Origin: Paractinoplanes brasiliensis | GTDB taxonomy: Bacteria > Actinomycetota > Actinomycetes > Mycobacteriales > Micromonosporaceae | Direction of reading: 5' to 3' | Length of the DNA stretch: 64,000 nt | Assembly (NCBI RefSeq): GCF_004362215.1 | Contig: NZ_SNWR01000002.1 | Span: forward strand, 186,001-250,000 | Position numbers and translations under genes: made by a program | The notes under the pieces: model-generated | What the model was told of the DNA's origin: nothing | The model's input: the letters and a program-made list of their open reading frames with translations, nothing else | Databases searched by the model: none | In this document: positions 1 through 8,458 of the stretch, piece after piece | How the letters are laid out: each line of letters opens with the position of its first letter | Numbering within the stretch: position 1 is the stretch's first letter

Positions 1-981
1 GGCGGTTGCGGACCAGCGCGGGAGGGTTTCCCGGCGGGACCGGGCGGCGGCGCGCAGGCGGTCGCGCAGCGCGGCGTCGGTGAGCCAGGACCGCAGCGCG
101 GCGGCCAGGGCCGGTCGGTCGTCGGGCGGGATCAGCAGGCCGGGCCGGGTGCCGTCCGGGGCTGTGCCGAGCGCCTCGGGCACCCCGCCCACGTTCGTGG
201 CCAGCACCGGGATCCCGCGGGCAAGTGCCTCGGTGACGACCATGCCGTACGTCTCCGCCCGCGAGGCGAGCACAAAAAGATCCGCTTCCCCGTACGCCTC
301 GTCGAGCGCGCCGCCGTGCAGCGGGCCCGCGAAGCGCAGGCGAGGGTCCGAGTGCGGGACAGGTTTGATGATCGCACCGGCGAACGTGCACTGCCAGTCG
401 AGCCCGGCCAGGTCGTTCTCCAGCGCCCCGGCCAGCAGGTCCTGGCCCTTGCGGGGGCTGACCGCGGCCACGCAGAGCAGCCGGCGGCCGGTCGGGCCGG
501 GCACGGTCAGGGGCGCGGGGTCGACGCCGGGCGGGGCGACCTCCACCCGTACGAGATCGTGCATGGTCTTGATGCTGTCGGCCGCCGCGCTGCTGGTGGC
601 AACCACGGTCGCGGCGAGATGCAGGGCCCGCCTTTCCCGGGCGCGCAGGCCGGCGGCCACGTCGGGGGCCAGGCCGGTCTCGTCGCTCAGCGGCAGGTGC
701 ACGAGGACGATCAGGCGCAGCCGCTCCGCGTGCGGCTCGAGGATCTCGGGCACGCCGCAGCCGACCAGGCCGTCGATCAGCACGCCGGACCCGTCCGGGA
801 TGTCGGCGAGGGCCCGGCCGAGGGCGGTGCGAGCGGCCGGCGCGGGCGAGGGCCACGACCCCGGTACGGCGATCTCGTGCACGTCGGGCAGCAGCGAGAG
901 CACCGTACGGTCGTAGCGGTTACCGCCGCTCGGCGCCGCCGGATCGTCGATGCCGCCGGGCAGCACCGCCCACAACGTCAC
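1..981 (-). CDS. Glycosyltransferase, GT4/GT-B type, cut by window edge
   Basis: Reading the minus strand from the GTG at 981 gives 327 codons without a stop; the C-terminus lies outside the window. The start overlaps the TGA of the pterin synthase gene, so translation is probably coupled. Visible GT-B features are a central segment PRKGQDLLAGAL (sugar-nucleotide-binding half), then ASRAETYGMVVTEALARGIP with the conserved E-x7-E type donor site, then VLATNVGGVPE. It probably transfers a sugar from a nucleotide sugar in the cytoplasm; the acceptor is unknown. Its place in an operon with a pterin synthase homologue and a dehydrogenase suggests one pathway. The family call is firm, the substrate is not known. 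Confidence 0.9.
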   Translation of the reverse strand, partial: MTLWAVLPGGIDDPAAPSGGNRYDRTVLSLLPDVHEIAVPGSWPSPAPAARTALGRALADIPDGSGVLIDGLVGCGVPEILEPHAERLRLIVLVHLPLSDETGLAPDVAAGLRARERRALHLAATVVATSSAAADSIKTMHDLVRVEVAPPGVDPAPLTVPGPTGRRLLCVAAVSPRKGQDLLAGALENDLAGLDWQCTFAGAIIKPVPHSDPRLRFAGPLHGGALDEAYGEADLFVLASRAETYGMVVTEALARGIPVLATNVGGVPEALGTAPDGTRPGLLIPPDDRPALAAALRSWLTDAALRDRLRAAARSRRETLPRWSATA

Positions 982-1376
982 AGGTCGCGCTCGTACGAGG
1001 CCCAGGCGATGTGCGACTCGTGCAAGGTCACCGTGATGCCGGTCAGCCCGGCCGCGCCCGCACCCAGCTCACCCGCCGCGACCTTGCCGGCCAGCCGGTC
1101 GGCGATCACCTTGGCCAGGAACTCGGTCGACGTGTTGATGCCCAGGAAGTCGGGCTCGTCGTCGAGGTTGCGATAGCTGAGCCCGCCGCAGATCGCCTGC
1201 AGCTGCTGACTCGCGGCGCCGATGTCCACCACGATGTTGTCGTCGTCCAGTTCGGGCCGGCGGAAGGTGGCGTCGACCACGAACGTCGCGCCGTGCAGCT
1301 TCTGCGCCGGTCCGTACACCTCGCCGGTGAAGCTGTGCGCGATCATGATGTGGTCGCGGACGGTGACGCTGAACAA
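978..1376 (-). CDS. 6-pyruvoyl-tetrahydropterin synthase / QueD family protein
   Basis: A protein of 132 residues, the usual length for the PTPS/QueD fold. It begins with TTG, supported by a GAGGAG ribosome site about 7 bases upstream and by a start 3 bases after the dehydrogenase stop. The motif MIAHSFTGEVYGPAQKLHGATFVV resembles the family's metal-binding N-terminus with its spaced histidines, and a C-terminal TVTLHESHIAWASYE carries the conserved H and E of the active site. Family members act on dihydroneopterin triphosphate. There is no queC, queE or folate gene beside it, so this may be a dedicated pterin step in a specialised pathway rather than queuosine synthesis. Confidence 0.9.
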   Translation of the reverse strand: MFSVTVRDHIMIAHSFTGEVYGPAQKLHGATFVVDATFRRPELDDDNIVVDIGAASQQLQAICGGLSYRNLDDEPDFLGINTSTEFLAKVIADRLAGKVAAGELGAGAAGLTGITVTLHESHIAWASYERDL

Positions 1377-1379
1377 GGG

Positions 1380-2354
1380 CTACTCCTCGGGGTAGTCGAT
1401 CACGTGGCAGAGGGCCGGAAGGCTACCGTCCGCGAGGCGGGGCAGCACCTCGGGCAGCTCGGCGAAATCGGAATGCCCGGTGAGGAAAGCCTCGAACCGC
1501 TCGTCCTTCAGCAGCTCCAGCGAGAGCGCGAGCCGCTCGGCGTAGCTGCGGTGGCGGCCGGGCACGATCCCGCCGACCTGGCTGCCGCGGATCGTGAGCC
1601 GCCGGGAGTGGAAGTGCTCGCCCAGCGGCACGCTGACCTGCTTGTCGCCGTACCAGCTGAGCTCGACGACCGTGCCCTCGGCGCGCACCAGCTCCAGCGA
1701 ACGGGTCAGCCCGGCCTGCGTCGCGCTGGCGTGGATCACCAGGTCACAGTCGCCGAGCGCGTCCTGCGGCGTGGCGAAGTCGACGCCGATCCGGGTGGCC
1801 AGTTCGGCGCGCCTCTCGTCGACGTCGACGAGCTGCAGGCGTACGCCGGGAAAGCGCGCGAGAATCGCGGCGGCGCAACCACCCACCATGCCCCCGCCGA
1901 CCACCGCGATCCGGTCGCCGATCGCCGGGCGGGCGTCCCACAGCGCGTTGACAGCGGTCTCGACCGTGCCCGCAAGCACCGCCCTGTGCGCGGGCACACC
2001 CTCGGGCACGACAGAAACCGTCGTGACCGGCGCGACAAACCGGGTCTGGTGGGTATACAGGCTGAAGACGGTCCGTCCGAGCAGCTCAGAGGGGCCTTGC
2101 TCGACGACGCCGACGTTGAGGTAGCCGTATTTGACGGGGGCGGGGAAGTCGCCCTCCTGGAAGGGGGCACGCATCGCCGACCACTGGCTCTCGGGAACCC
2201 GCCCGCTGAACACCAGCGTCTCGGTTCCCCTGCTCACACCCGTGTGAAGCGTGCGTACGAGCACCTCGTCCGGCCCCGGCGCCCCGATGGCGACCGGGCG
2301 GATCTCGCCCCGCCCCGGCTCGGCGATCCAGAAGGCGTACGCGTCACTCGTCAT
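1380..2354 (-). CDS. Medium-chain dehydrogenase (zinc-type alcohol dehydrogenase-like)
   Basis: 324 residues. The ATG at 2354 is chosen because GGAGGA precedes it at good spacing; upstream codons read across the divergent promoter region. The N-terminal GroES-like half contains PGPDEVLVRTLHTGVSRGTET. The Rossmann half contains IAVVGGGMVGGCAAAI with the nucleotide-binding glycine cluster followed by LQLVDVDERR, an acidic residue that suggests NAD(H). The usual structural-zinc cysteine cluster and the catalytic-zinc ligand pattern are not evident, so zinc dependence is doubtful. It is the first gene of the minus-strand operon with the pterin synthase and glycosyltransferase. Substrate unknown. 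Confidence 0.85.
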   Translation of the reverse strand: MTSDAYAFWIAEPGRGEIRPVAIGAPGPDEVLVRTLHTGVSRGTETLVFSGRVPESQWSAMRAPFQEGDFPAPVKYGYLNVGVVEQGPSELLGRTVFSLYTHQTRFVAPVTTVSVVPEGVPAHRAVLAGTVETAVNALWDARPAIGDRIAVVGGGMVGGCAAAILARFPGVRLQLVDVDERRAELATRIGVDFATPQDALGDCDLVIHASATQAGLTRSLELVRAEGTVVELSWYGDKQVSVPLGEHFHSRRLTIRGSQVGGIVPGRHRSYAERLALSLELLKDERFEAFLTGHSDFAELPEVLPRLADGSLPALCHVIDYPEE

Positions 2355-2478
2355 GGGTTTTCCTCCGCCCGCTAGGGGTTCTTTCCTCCGCCCGCTGAAC
2401 CGAACGCCGTCCGAACTCGTGTCAATCGCTGACGACGGCAACCATACGCGGCGGCCGATCTTGCACATGGAGGCCACG

Positions 2479-3246
2479 GTGACATCAGTAACCGCACCCA
2501 CCGGAGTCGGCTCCTCGCGTGCCCCGGTGGTCGGACTGGCCGCCCAGCTCGCCCTGCTGGCCCTGCTCGGCAGCACCCTCGGCCTCACCGCCACCGGCCT
2601 GATCGCCGGCGCGGCCTACGGCCTGGTCCTCTGCGGCCTGCTCGGCGCCGGGCTCGACCGCGCCGGCCTGACGACGATCGGCCCGGCGAACGCGGTCACA
2701 CTGGCCCGCGCGCTGCTGGTCGGCGCGGTGACCGCGATGGTGGTCACGTCGTTCGCCCAACCGGTCAGCACCCCCGTTCTGGTGGTGATCGCCGGGGTGG
2801 CCCTGGCCCTGGACGGTGTGGACGGGCAGGTGGCCCGCCGCACCGGGAACACAACGGCCCTGGGCGCCCGCTTCGACATGGAGGTCGACGCCTTCCTCAT
2901 CCTGGTGCTCAGCGTCTACGCGGGTGACCGTTTCGGCTGGTGGTGGGTGGCGATCGGGGCTTTCCGGTACGTCTTCGTGGCGGCTGCCCTCTTTGCTCCG
3001 TGGCTCAACGCCGCTCTGCCGCCCCGGTTCTCGCGCAAGGTGGTCGCGGCTCTGCAGGGGATTGTGCTGGCGCTGGTCACGGCCGATCTGCTGCCGACCT
3101 TTTTGACCATGGTCGCCCTGACCGTTGCTCTGGGGTCGTTGACCTGGTCGTTCGGGCGGGATTCTCTGTGGCTCTACAAGGCTTCGCGGATTCGGGCTGC
3201 GGCTCGGGAGCGGTGGTCGGGGGCTGCTCCGGCTCTGGTGCATTGA
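2479..3246 (+). CDS. CDP-alcohol phosphatidyltransferase family membrane protein
   Basis: 255 residues from the GTG at 2479, chosen because GGAGG lies 5 bases before it; an in-frame ATG at 2467 overlaps that ribosome site and is the alternative. The diagnostic CDP-alcohol motif is present as DGVDGQVARR, then G-x3-D-x3-D (GARFDMEVD). Several hydrophobic segments (about residues 15-60, 75-110, 150-190, 200-225) make it an integral membrane enzyme. It moves a phosphoalcohol from a CDP-linked donor to a second alcohol, usually in phospholipid synthesis. It diverges from the dehydrogenase operon, which hints at a shared lipid or head-group pathway. Confidence 0.88.
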   Translation: MTSVTAPTGVGSSRAPVVGLAAQLALLALLGSTLGLTATGLIAGAAYGLVLCGLLGAGLDRAGLTTIGPANAVTLARALLVGAVTAMVVTSFAQPVSTPVLVVIAGVALALDGVDGQVARRTGNTTALGARFDMEVDAFLILVLSVYAGDRFGWWWVAIGAFRYVFVAAALFAPWLNAALPPRFSRKVVAALQGIVLALVTADLLPTFLTMVALTVALGSLTWSFGRDSLWLYKASRIRAAARERWSGAAPALVH

Positions 3247-3272
3247 GTTCGGTCGCCCGTGGTCGCTTTCAT

Positions 3273-3637
3273 GCGCCCACCGGATTTCGACGGTCACCCT
3301 GTGTGTATTGGTTGCGCTGGTCTTTTGGTGAGTTCCTTTGGTCACCCTGAGACTTCGGTCGCGGTGACCACTCGCGGCCGCTTCTCGCCGCCGGCCGGCT
3401 GCAACTCATCATTCTGGGGTCCGGGCCGAAAACCCGATAAACCCTTTGTCACCCACCCGGCGGAGCGGTCTCTCTCTTCTTTGACCGCAACCACCGAATG
3501 ATGAGTTGCGGCAGGCGCAAGCGATGGACGGCCGTAAGTGGTCACCGCGACCAAAGTCCTGGCGCGACCAGAGTAATCCATCAAACGACCAGCGCGAGCG
3601 AAGCGATCAAGAGTAACCGCCGAAATCCGGTGGGCGC
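3273..3637. repeat. Long imperfect inverted repeat filling a convergent intergenic gap
   Basis: Two arms of 142 bases each (3273-3414 and 3496-3637) are imperfect reverse complements around an 81-base centre. Perfect blocks are the outer GCGCCCACCGGATTTC (3273-3288 with 3622-3637), GGTCGCGGTGACCACT (3357-3372 with 3537-3552), CGGCCG (3375-3380 with 3529-3534) and GCAACTCATCATTC (3401-3414 with 3496-3509). Offsets between blocks agree to within a base on both sides, so the arms share ancestry rather than chance pairing. The gap 3247-3642 holds nothing else. No gene-like codon bias is visible in it. It could be a MITE-like mobile relic or a very large bidirectional terminator. Confidence 0.85.
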
Positions 3638-3642
3638 ACCAA

Positions 3643-4521
3643 TCACTGCACCCGGAAAGCGGCGTCGTGCCCCCCGAAGACATCCGGATGCAGAATCGCA
3701 GCGATCGCCTCGACCCCGTCGACCAGACGCGGACCCGGCCGCACGATCAACCCGTCGGCATCGAGCGCCCACACCTCGGCATCGGGGAAATGCGGCGCGA
3801 CCACGCGAGCCTGCGAGATCGCCCCTTCCAGGTGAAACCCGCACGGCGTGACGAGAACAACCTCGGGATCAGCAGCCGTCAAAGCCGCGTACGTCGTCTC
3901 GACCGACCGCGCGCCCCCATTGGCGGCCACCGGCTCACCTCCGGCCGCCGTGACCAGGTCAGGCACCCAATGCCCGGCGGAGAACGGCGGCTCGACCCAC
4001 TCCACGATCGCCACCCTCTTCCGAGGCCTCCCGGCGACGGCCTGCTCGACTGATTCCAGCCGCTTGCGCAACCCGGCGATCAGGGTCTCGGCGCGTTCGG
4101 GGACGCCGGCCGCGTCGCCCACGGCCTGGAAGGTCTGCAGCACCTCGTCGAGGCTGTACGGGTCGAGCGACACCACATCAGCGCGGCAGCCCAGGTGGTC
4201 GAGCGCATCGGTGACATGGCCCGACGGCAGCGCACACACCCGGCACAGGTCCTGCGTCAGGATCAGGTCCGGGTCCAGCCCGGCGAGGGCGTCCGCGTGC
4301 AGGGTGTAGAGGTCACCGCCGTCGGTGAGCCTGGCCTTCACGTACGCGTCGATCTCGGCGGGGGTCATGCCGCGCGTGTCCTTGCCGCCGACCACCACCA
4401 TTTTCTCCTGGCGGGCCGCCGGAGGCTCGTCGCATTCGAAGGTGACCCCGGCCAGTTGGTCGCCGAGGCCGAGGGCGTAGACGATTTCGGTGGCCGACGG
4501 GAGAAGCGAAACCAGGCGCAT
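3643..4521 (-). CDS. Periplasmic-binding-fold protein of the BtuF/FecB type, without signal peptide
   Basis: 292 residues. The ATG at 4521 begins MRLVSLLPSATEIVYALGLG, which is the conserved first strand of the cobalamin/iron-siderophore binding fold (PF01497). Later landmarks are PDLILTQDLCRVCALP and VLVTPCGFHLEGA. No secretion signal or lipobox precedes the domain, so the protein should be cytoplasmic, and no ABC permease or ATPase is adjacent. Many actinobacteria carry such soluble stand-alone BtuF-like proteins annotated as cobalamin-binding; ligand and role here are inferred only. It converges on the phosphatidyltransferase gene across the inverted repeat. Confidence 0.85.
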   Translation of the reverse strand: MRLVSLLPSATEIVYALGLGDQLAGVTFECDEPPAARQEKMVVVGGKDTRGMTPAEIDAYVKARLTDGGDLYTLHADALAGLDPDLILTQDLCRVCALPSGHVTDALDHLGCRADVVSLDPYSLDEVLQTFQAVGDAAGVPERAETLIAGLRKRLESVEQAVAGRPRKRVAIVEWVEPPFSAGHWVPDLVTAAGGEPVAANGGARSVETTYAALTAADPEVVLVTPCGFHLEGAISQARVVAPHFPDAEVWALDADGLIVRPGPRLVDGVEAIAAILHPDVFGGHDAAFRVQ

Positions 4522-4647
4522 GCGCCCAGTGTCTCCCGGCGGGTCAGCCGAAAGTCGTAGCGGCGCCGCTGGATCTGGTCCGCGGGCGGATGCCGGCGGG
4601 GGTGCGGCCGTCGATGCTGGTCCTAACTGATCGGCAGGGGGAGAACG

Positions 4648-5256
4648 ATGACGACGGCACCGCTCGAGCACACGGACGTGATCGTCCTGGACTATCTCGC
4701 CGCCCTGTGGGCGGAGAGTGAGGACCTGGCGCCCGAGTTGCGGGACGAGCTGATGACGACCGTGGCTGACTACATCGCCATGCGCCGGACGTCGCCGTCG
4801 TCACCGATCACGGACCCGGCCGAGATCCTGCGCCGGTTAGGGCCGCCGGAAGCGCTCGTGGCGGCCACCCGGCGTGGCTACCTGCCCCCGCACCTGAAGT
4901 TGCCCGCCCTGATCCCGCCTCCCCCGCCGGCCGCCACCGGTGGGGGAGCGGCGGTGGGCGGCGCGGCCGAGTACACCGCGATCGGGCTGATGACGGCGGG
5001 TGCGTTCGTGATGCCGGGCGTCGGACCCTTCGCGGGGATGCTGATGGCCAGCGCGTCGCCCCGGTGGACGCCGGCCGAGAAAGCCACCGGCTGGTTCCTG
5101 ACGATCGGCTCGGGCACGGCCGCGTTCGCCGCCGGGCTGTTCTTCCTGATGCTGGGCACGGCCAACTCCGCCGGCCTGCTGTTCTGCTACATGGTCGCGG
5201 TGGGCGGCTCGATGTTCGCCGGCATGCGCATGCTCGACGCCCTGCGCCGCCCGTAG
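4648..5256 (+). CDS. Membrane protein with N-terminal HAAS-like helical domain
   Basis: 202 residues with ATG at 4648 after GGGGAGAACG. Residues 1-80 form a soluble helical segment with DYLAALWAESEDLAPELRDEL and AEILRRLGPPEALV, the pattern of the HAAS/DUF1700 domain found N-terminal to membrane segments in proteins controlled by PadR regulators. A Pro-rich hinge (IPPPPPAAT) follows, then about three to four transmembrane helices between residues 105 and 195. No PadR gene lies beside it. Function unknown. Confidence 0.8.
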   Translation: MTTAPLEHTDVIVLDYLAALWAESEDLAPELRDELMTTVADYIAMRRTSPSSPITDPAEILRRLGPPEALVAATRRGYLPPHLKLPALIPPPPPAATGGGAAVGGAAEYTAIGLMTAGAFVMPGVGPFAGMLMASASPRWTPAEKATGWFLTIGSGTAAFAAGLFFLMLGTANSAGLLFCYMVAVGGSMFAGMRMLDALRRP

Positions 5257-5310
5257 AACGCTCGGGCCGCGGTGCGTGTGTCCGTCGGTCCCGCCGGCGT
5301 CGCAGTGGGA

Positions 5311-6144
5311 TCAGGCCGGCTGCGTGCGGCGGCCGGCCTCATCGAGGATCTCGTCGATCACCTGGGCCCACACTGCCATCGGAGGGTACTCGTGGCCGAC
5401 GCCCTCCAGCCACACCAGCCGTGAGCCGGGGATCTCGGCGCACATCGCCTCGGCCTGCGCCGGCGGAACCACCGGGTCCAGTGTGCCGTGCAGGATCAGC
5501 GTCGGGGCGGAGATCTCGCCGAGCCGGTCGCTCACCGGCGGGCCGGCGGCGCAGCGCAGATGGTTCGTCCGGGCCGCGGTCATGTCCTGCGTGCGGTCGA
5601 AGACCCGCTCGGCCAGGCGGCGCAGATGCTGATCCTCGGCGGTGAACGGGCCACCCGTGCTGCGCGTGGCGGACACGATGCCCTCGACCGCGCACCGGCG
5701 ATCCGACCAGCGCCGCTCGGCGTCCACCTGGCTCAGCGCGTACGGGGGGAAGGTTGTGCTCGACGCGATCAAGGTGAGCGACAGGAGCCGGTGCGGGCGC
5801 TCGACGGCGATGCGCTGGGCCAGACCGCCGCCCATCGAGAGGCCGACCAGATGGGCCCGGCGGAGGTTGAGCGCGTCGAGCACACCCAACGCGTCGTGGG
5901 CCAGGTCGACATCGGAGTACGGCGGTGGGCCCGGCCCGAACGATGTCGACCGGCCGGTGTCGCGGTGGTCGTAGCGGACCACGAAGCGCCCGCCCGCGGC
6001 CAGGCGGCGGCAGAACTCGTCGTCCCACCAGTCCATCGAGCTGCTCGCGGCCGCGATCAGCAGCAGGGCGGGATCGCCGGGCTCGCCGAAGGTTTCCACA
6101 CACAGCTCGATGCCGTTGACCGGCACCATCGTCTCGGTCACCAC
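5311..6144 (-). CDS. Alpha/beta hydrolase
   Basis: 277 residues. The nucleophile elbow is GLSMGG, the catalytic acid is probably in LHGTLDPVVP and the histidine in GVGHEYPP, which completes a Ser-Asp-His triad. The start is ambiguous: GTG at 6144 or the ATG at 6129 (MVPVNGIELCVE). No clear ribosome site is visible, so a leaderless or short-leader transcript is possible. It ends far from the upstream membrane gene and is probably monocistronic. It resembles the broad family of soluble carboxylesterases and lactonases; substrate unknown. Confidence 0.85.
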   Translation of the reverse strand: MVTETMVPVNGIELCVETFGEPGDPALLLIAAASSSMDWWDDEFCRRLAAGGRFVVRYDHRDTGRSTSFGPGPPPYSDVDLAHDALGVLDALNLRRAHLVGLSMGGGLAQRIAVERPHRLLSLTLIASSTTFPPYALSQVDAERRWSDRRCAVEGIVSATRSTGGPFTAEDQHLRRLAERVFDRTQDMTAARTNHLRCAAGPPVSDRLGEISAPTLILHGTLDPVVPPAQAEAMCAEIPGSRLVWLEGVGHEYPPMAVWAQVIDEILDEAGRRTQPA

Positions 6145-6256
6145 TTGAGTATTGTGGGCATCACACTTGACAGGCAGGTTAAAACTGGATCACTCAGCCG
6201 TGCCGGTCCGCTGTGAAATGCCTTGTTCGGCGGCTGGGGTGTGCTGCGATGTTCGA

Positions 6257-6592
6257 GTGCTTCCGGACCTGAGCGAATTCACGCCGCACCGGACGGTGTT
6301 CGACGCCCCGTTCGAGGGGGAGCCCGTGCCGGGGTTGCGGGCCGACTACTTCCGGCGTCCCGAGGGGGACAGGGTCGCGACCGTGGGCTGCTACTCGGTG
6401 GGTGGTCGCGAGTTGCTGAGGGCGTGGGGGTACGCGGACGAGGAACATTGCCGCCACAACGCCGTCAAGGATCCGTCGGGGGAGTGGCATGCCGCGGCCG
6501 ACGGGTGTCCCGATGTGGAACTGGTGCGTGACGGCCAGGCCGTGGTCGGCCTGGCCGTGCGGGCGCCGTCGGGCGAGTGGATCAGGGCTTGA
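6257..6592 (+). CDS. Hypothetical protein, about 111 residues
   Basis: The reading frame is open from 6152, but third-position GC only becomes typical near 6257, where GTG begins VLPDLSEFTPHRTVFD. Other possible starts are ATG 6218 and GTG 6239. The protein is soluble and has no transmembrane segment. Two cysteines (VGCYSV and DGCPDVE) and one in EEHCRHN might bind metal or form a disulfide. The closing segment GLAVRAPSGEWIRA echoes the earlier DPSGEWHAA. I do not recognise the family. It stands alone between a divergent hydrolase and a convergent membrane gene. Confidence 0.55.
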   Translation: MLPDLSEFTPHRTVFDAPFEGEPVPGLRADYFRRPEGDRVATVGCYSVGGRELLRAWGYADEEHCRHNAVKDPSGEWHAAADGCPDVELVRDGQAVVGLAVRAPSGEWIRA

Positions 6593-6636
6593 CCGTTGTG
6601 GCCCGGGCTTGACCTCGGAGTCCCGGCGGCCGTTCG

Positions 6637-7002
6637 TCAGGGCTTGACCGGGGCGGGGCGGTTGGCTCTGGCCTGTTGACGCACCACGCGCAGCGAGACG
6701 GTCGTCAGGGCGATGGCGATCACGAAGAGCGACAGGTGCAGGTACGGGTTGGCGATCGGCGCGAACCCGATGATCGCCACCGGGATCTGCACGACGGCGA
6801 TCAGCCCGGCCAGCCACCACCGGTTTCCGCCGCTCCACAGCAGCGCCGTCCACACCGGCGCGGAGACCACGACCAGGGTCAGGGCATCGAGCAGGGCGTG
6901 CATCGCCGTGTTGTGAACGGCGTTGTGGGCGAAGGCCTGCGCGGGCGTGGCGAACCAGAGGCCGGCGAGGACAAGGGCGAGTACGGCGGCGGCACGACGC
7001 AT
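6637..7002 (-). CDS. Small integral membrane protein
   Basis: 121 residues. The ATG at 7002 is preceded by GGAGG at 5 bases, which decides the start over an in-frame ATG at 7041. Residues 1-25 (MRRAAAVLALVLAGLWFATPAQAFA) look like a cleavable signal peptide or first helix. Three further hydrophobic helices follow (about 37-55, 60-80, 83-103) and then a basic tail (RVVRQQARANRPAPVKP) that should face the cytoplasm. No catalytic motif is seen and the family is not recognised. Confidence 0.75.
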   Translation of the reverse strand: MRRAAAVLALVLAGLWFATPAQAFAHNAVHNTAMHALLDALTLVVVSAPVWTALLWSGGNRWWLAGLIAVVQIPVAIIGFAPIANPYLHLSLFVIAIALTTVSLRVVRQQARANRPAPVKP

Positions 7003-7252
7003 GGGTTCCTCCAGCGTGATGGGACCGTTGCTCTGTGTCATCACCGTACGGACTCGGTGCCGGTGCCGTAAACGTTCACTCATGCCACGTGCGCGTCATT
7101 CACGCCTTCACGCCGCAGGTCACCCGGATCGCCGGATTCGTCCGATCGGCTGTCGGCCGCCGCCCGACCGGGGAGCGGCCCCGCCGTCAGGCCGGGCATG
7201 GTCACCCGCAACGGCGATCGACCGTATTGCGTGCCGTTCCTACGCTCACGGC

Positions 7253-8041
7253 GTGCGCAGACTCGCGGTGGTGCTGGTCCTGCTGGCGCTGCTGCTGGAC
7301 GGTTTCGGACCGGTTCCGCCGGCGTCGGCGCGGCAGGCCGTGGTGACCCGCGCGCTCGCCCTCGCCCGTGGCATTGACCGGCCGCTGCCGACCACGCTGT
7401 GGCACCGCGTGCGTCTCACCGGCCGTCACCCGATCATCCTGTTCAGCCACGGGCTGGGCGGCCTGCCCCGGCAGTTCGCGCCGCTGGCGGAGGGGTGGGC
7501 CGAGGCGGGGTACGTGGTAGCGGCGCCCGCCTACCCGCACACGAACGGGCGGGTGCGGGTCGACCGGCATGACATCGTCAACCAGCCGGCCGACGCGGCG
7601 TGGGTGATCAAGGCGGTGCGAGCGCTGGACCGCGCGGCCGGGGACCCCCTGGCCGGGCACCTCGACGTGGACCGGGTGGTGGCGGTCGGGTTCTCTGCCG
7701 GGGGCACCACGACACTGGGGCTGTTCGGGCCCGGGCATCCGGCGTACCTGCGGGCCGGGGTGGCGATCAGCGGACGGCGGCCGATCGCCTACGGCGGGCC
7801 CGCTGCGCCGCTGCTGTTCCTGCACGGCGACCGGGATCGGGTGGTTCCGCTGCGGGCGGGCCTGGACGCGTACTCGTCGGCGCCGTTCCCGGCAAAACAA
7901 TTCGTGACCCTCCAGGGTGCCCGTCACGGAGAGTTTTTGCGCCCTGGAGACGCTCGGTATGCCCGGGTGTCGGGTCGGATTCTGGCCTTCCTCCAGGCGA
8001 ATGTCCCGGTCGCCGGACTTCGGAGTCTGTACCCGGAGTGA
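7253..8041 (+). CDS. Secreted alpha/beta hydrolase (chlorophyllase/PAF-acetylhydrolase-like)
   Basis: 262 residues from the GTG at 7253. Residues 1-25 (RRLAVVLVLLALLLDGFGP) are a clear export signal and fix this start; the long open frame upstream encodes no protein-like sequence. The motif PIILFSHGLGGLPRQF supplies the oxyanion region, GFSAGG the serine nucleophile, HGDRDRVVP the acid and GARHGEFL the histidine. The order and spacing fit the dienelactone-hydrolase/chlorophyllase-like clan acting on esters outside the cytoplasm. Substrate unknown. Confidence 0.85.
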   Translation: MRRLAVVLVLLALLLDGFGPVPPASARQAVVTRALALARGIDRPLPTTLWHRVRLTGRHPIILFSHGLGGLPRQFAPLAEGWAEAGYVVAAPAYPHTNGRVRVDRHDIVNQPADAAWVIKAVRALDRAAGDPLAGHLDVDRVVAVGFSAGGTTTLGLFGPGHPAYLRAGVAISGRRPIAYGGPAAPLLFLHGDRDRVVPLRAGLDAYSSAPFPAKQFVTLQGARHGEFLRPGDARYARVSGRILAFLQANVPVAGLRSLYPE

Positions 8042-8111
8042 TACCGGTGGGTGCTTTCCTCGTCCGTTCGGTTGGCTCGGTACTGTGAGTGAAGTTGCCT
8101 AGGGTGTTCCC

Positions 8112-8384
8112 GTGCGCCTCATCCATATTCCCGTGACCGCCGCTGTCACTCTGAGTATTGCTGCTGCTTCTTACTCTCAGTTCGACGCGAGGGCCGCCGA
8201 GCGGCAGGCCCGGAGTGTTGCCGAGAAGGCGACGTGCCGGGCGGTCGACTCCGCGATCCTGGCCTACGCCGGCGTGCACGGGGACGCCCCCAAGACGGTC
8301 CGCGAGCTGGCCGGTTACGTGAAGGGCGACATCTCCGGCTACCGCATCGTCCGCGGCGAGGCGGCCGGGCCGGGCTGCGCCTGA
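8112..8384 (+). CDS. Small exported protein, pseudopilin-like
   Basis: 90 residues with GTG at 8112. The first 22 residues (RLIHIPVTAAVTLSIAAASY) form a hydrophobic N-terminal helix or signal peptide. The remainder, KATCRAVDSAILAYAGVHGD then PKTVRELAGYV, resembles the soluble part of pseudopilin-like proteins in which an alpha-helix with a Cys is followed by a short sheet; a second Cys sits two residues from the C-terminus, so a disulfide is plausible. No secretion ATPase or prepilin peptidase lies nearby. Function unknown. Confidence 0.7.
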   Translation: MRLIHIPVTAAVTLSIAAASYSQFDARAAERQARSVAEKATCRAVDSAILAYAGVHGDAPKTVRELAGYVKGDISGYRIVRGEAAGPGCA

Positions 8385-8422
8385 CCCCGTCCTCGGCGAC
8401 GGCCCGCGGCTCGGTACATGCC

Positions 8423-8452
8423 TTGACAGTTATATAACGTCGGTGGCATGTT
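8423..8452 (+). promoter_or_regulatory. Promoter of the ArsR/SRPBCC operon with embedded palindrome
   Basis: TTGACA at 8423-8428 (perfect -35) is followed after 18 bases by CATGTT at 8447-8452 (-10 like). Between them lies the perfect 10-base palindrome GTTATATAAC (8429-8438), which is conspicuously AT-rich for this genome. Transcription from this promoter would start at about 8459, the first base of the regulator's GTG, so the mRNA is probably leaderless. A repressor bound to the palindrome would block the promoter, which fits autoregulation by the ArsR protein; that part is inference. Confidence 0.7.
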
Positions 8453-8458
8453 GAAGGG

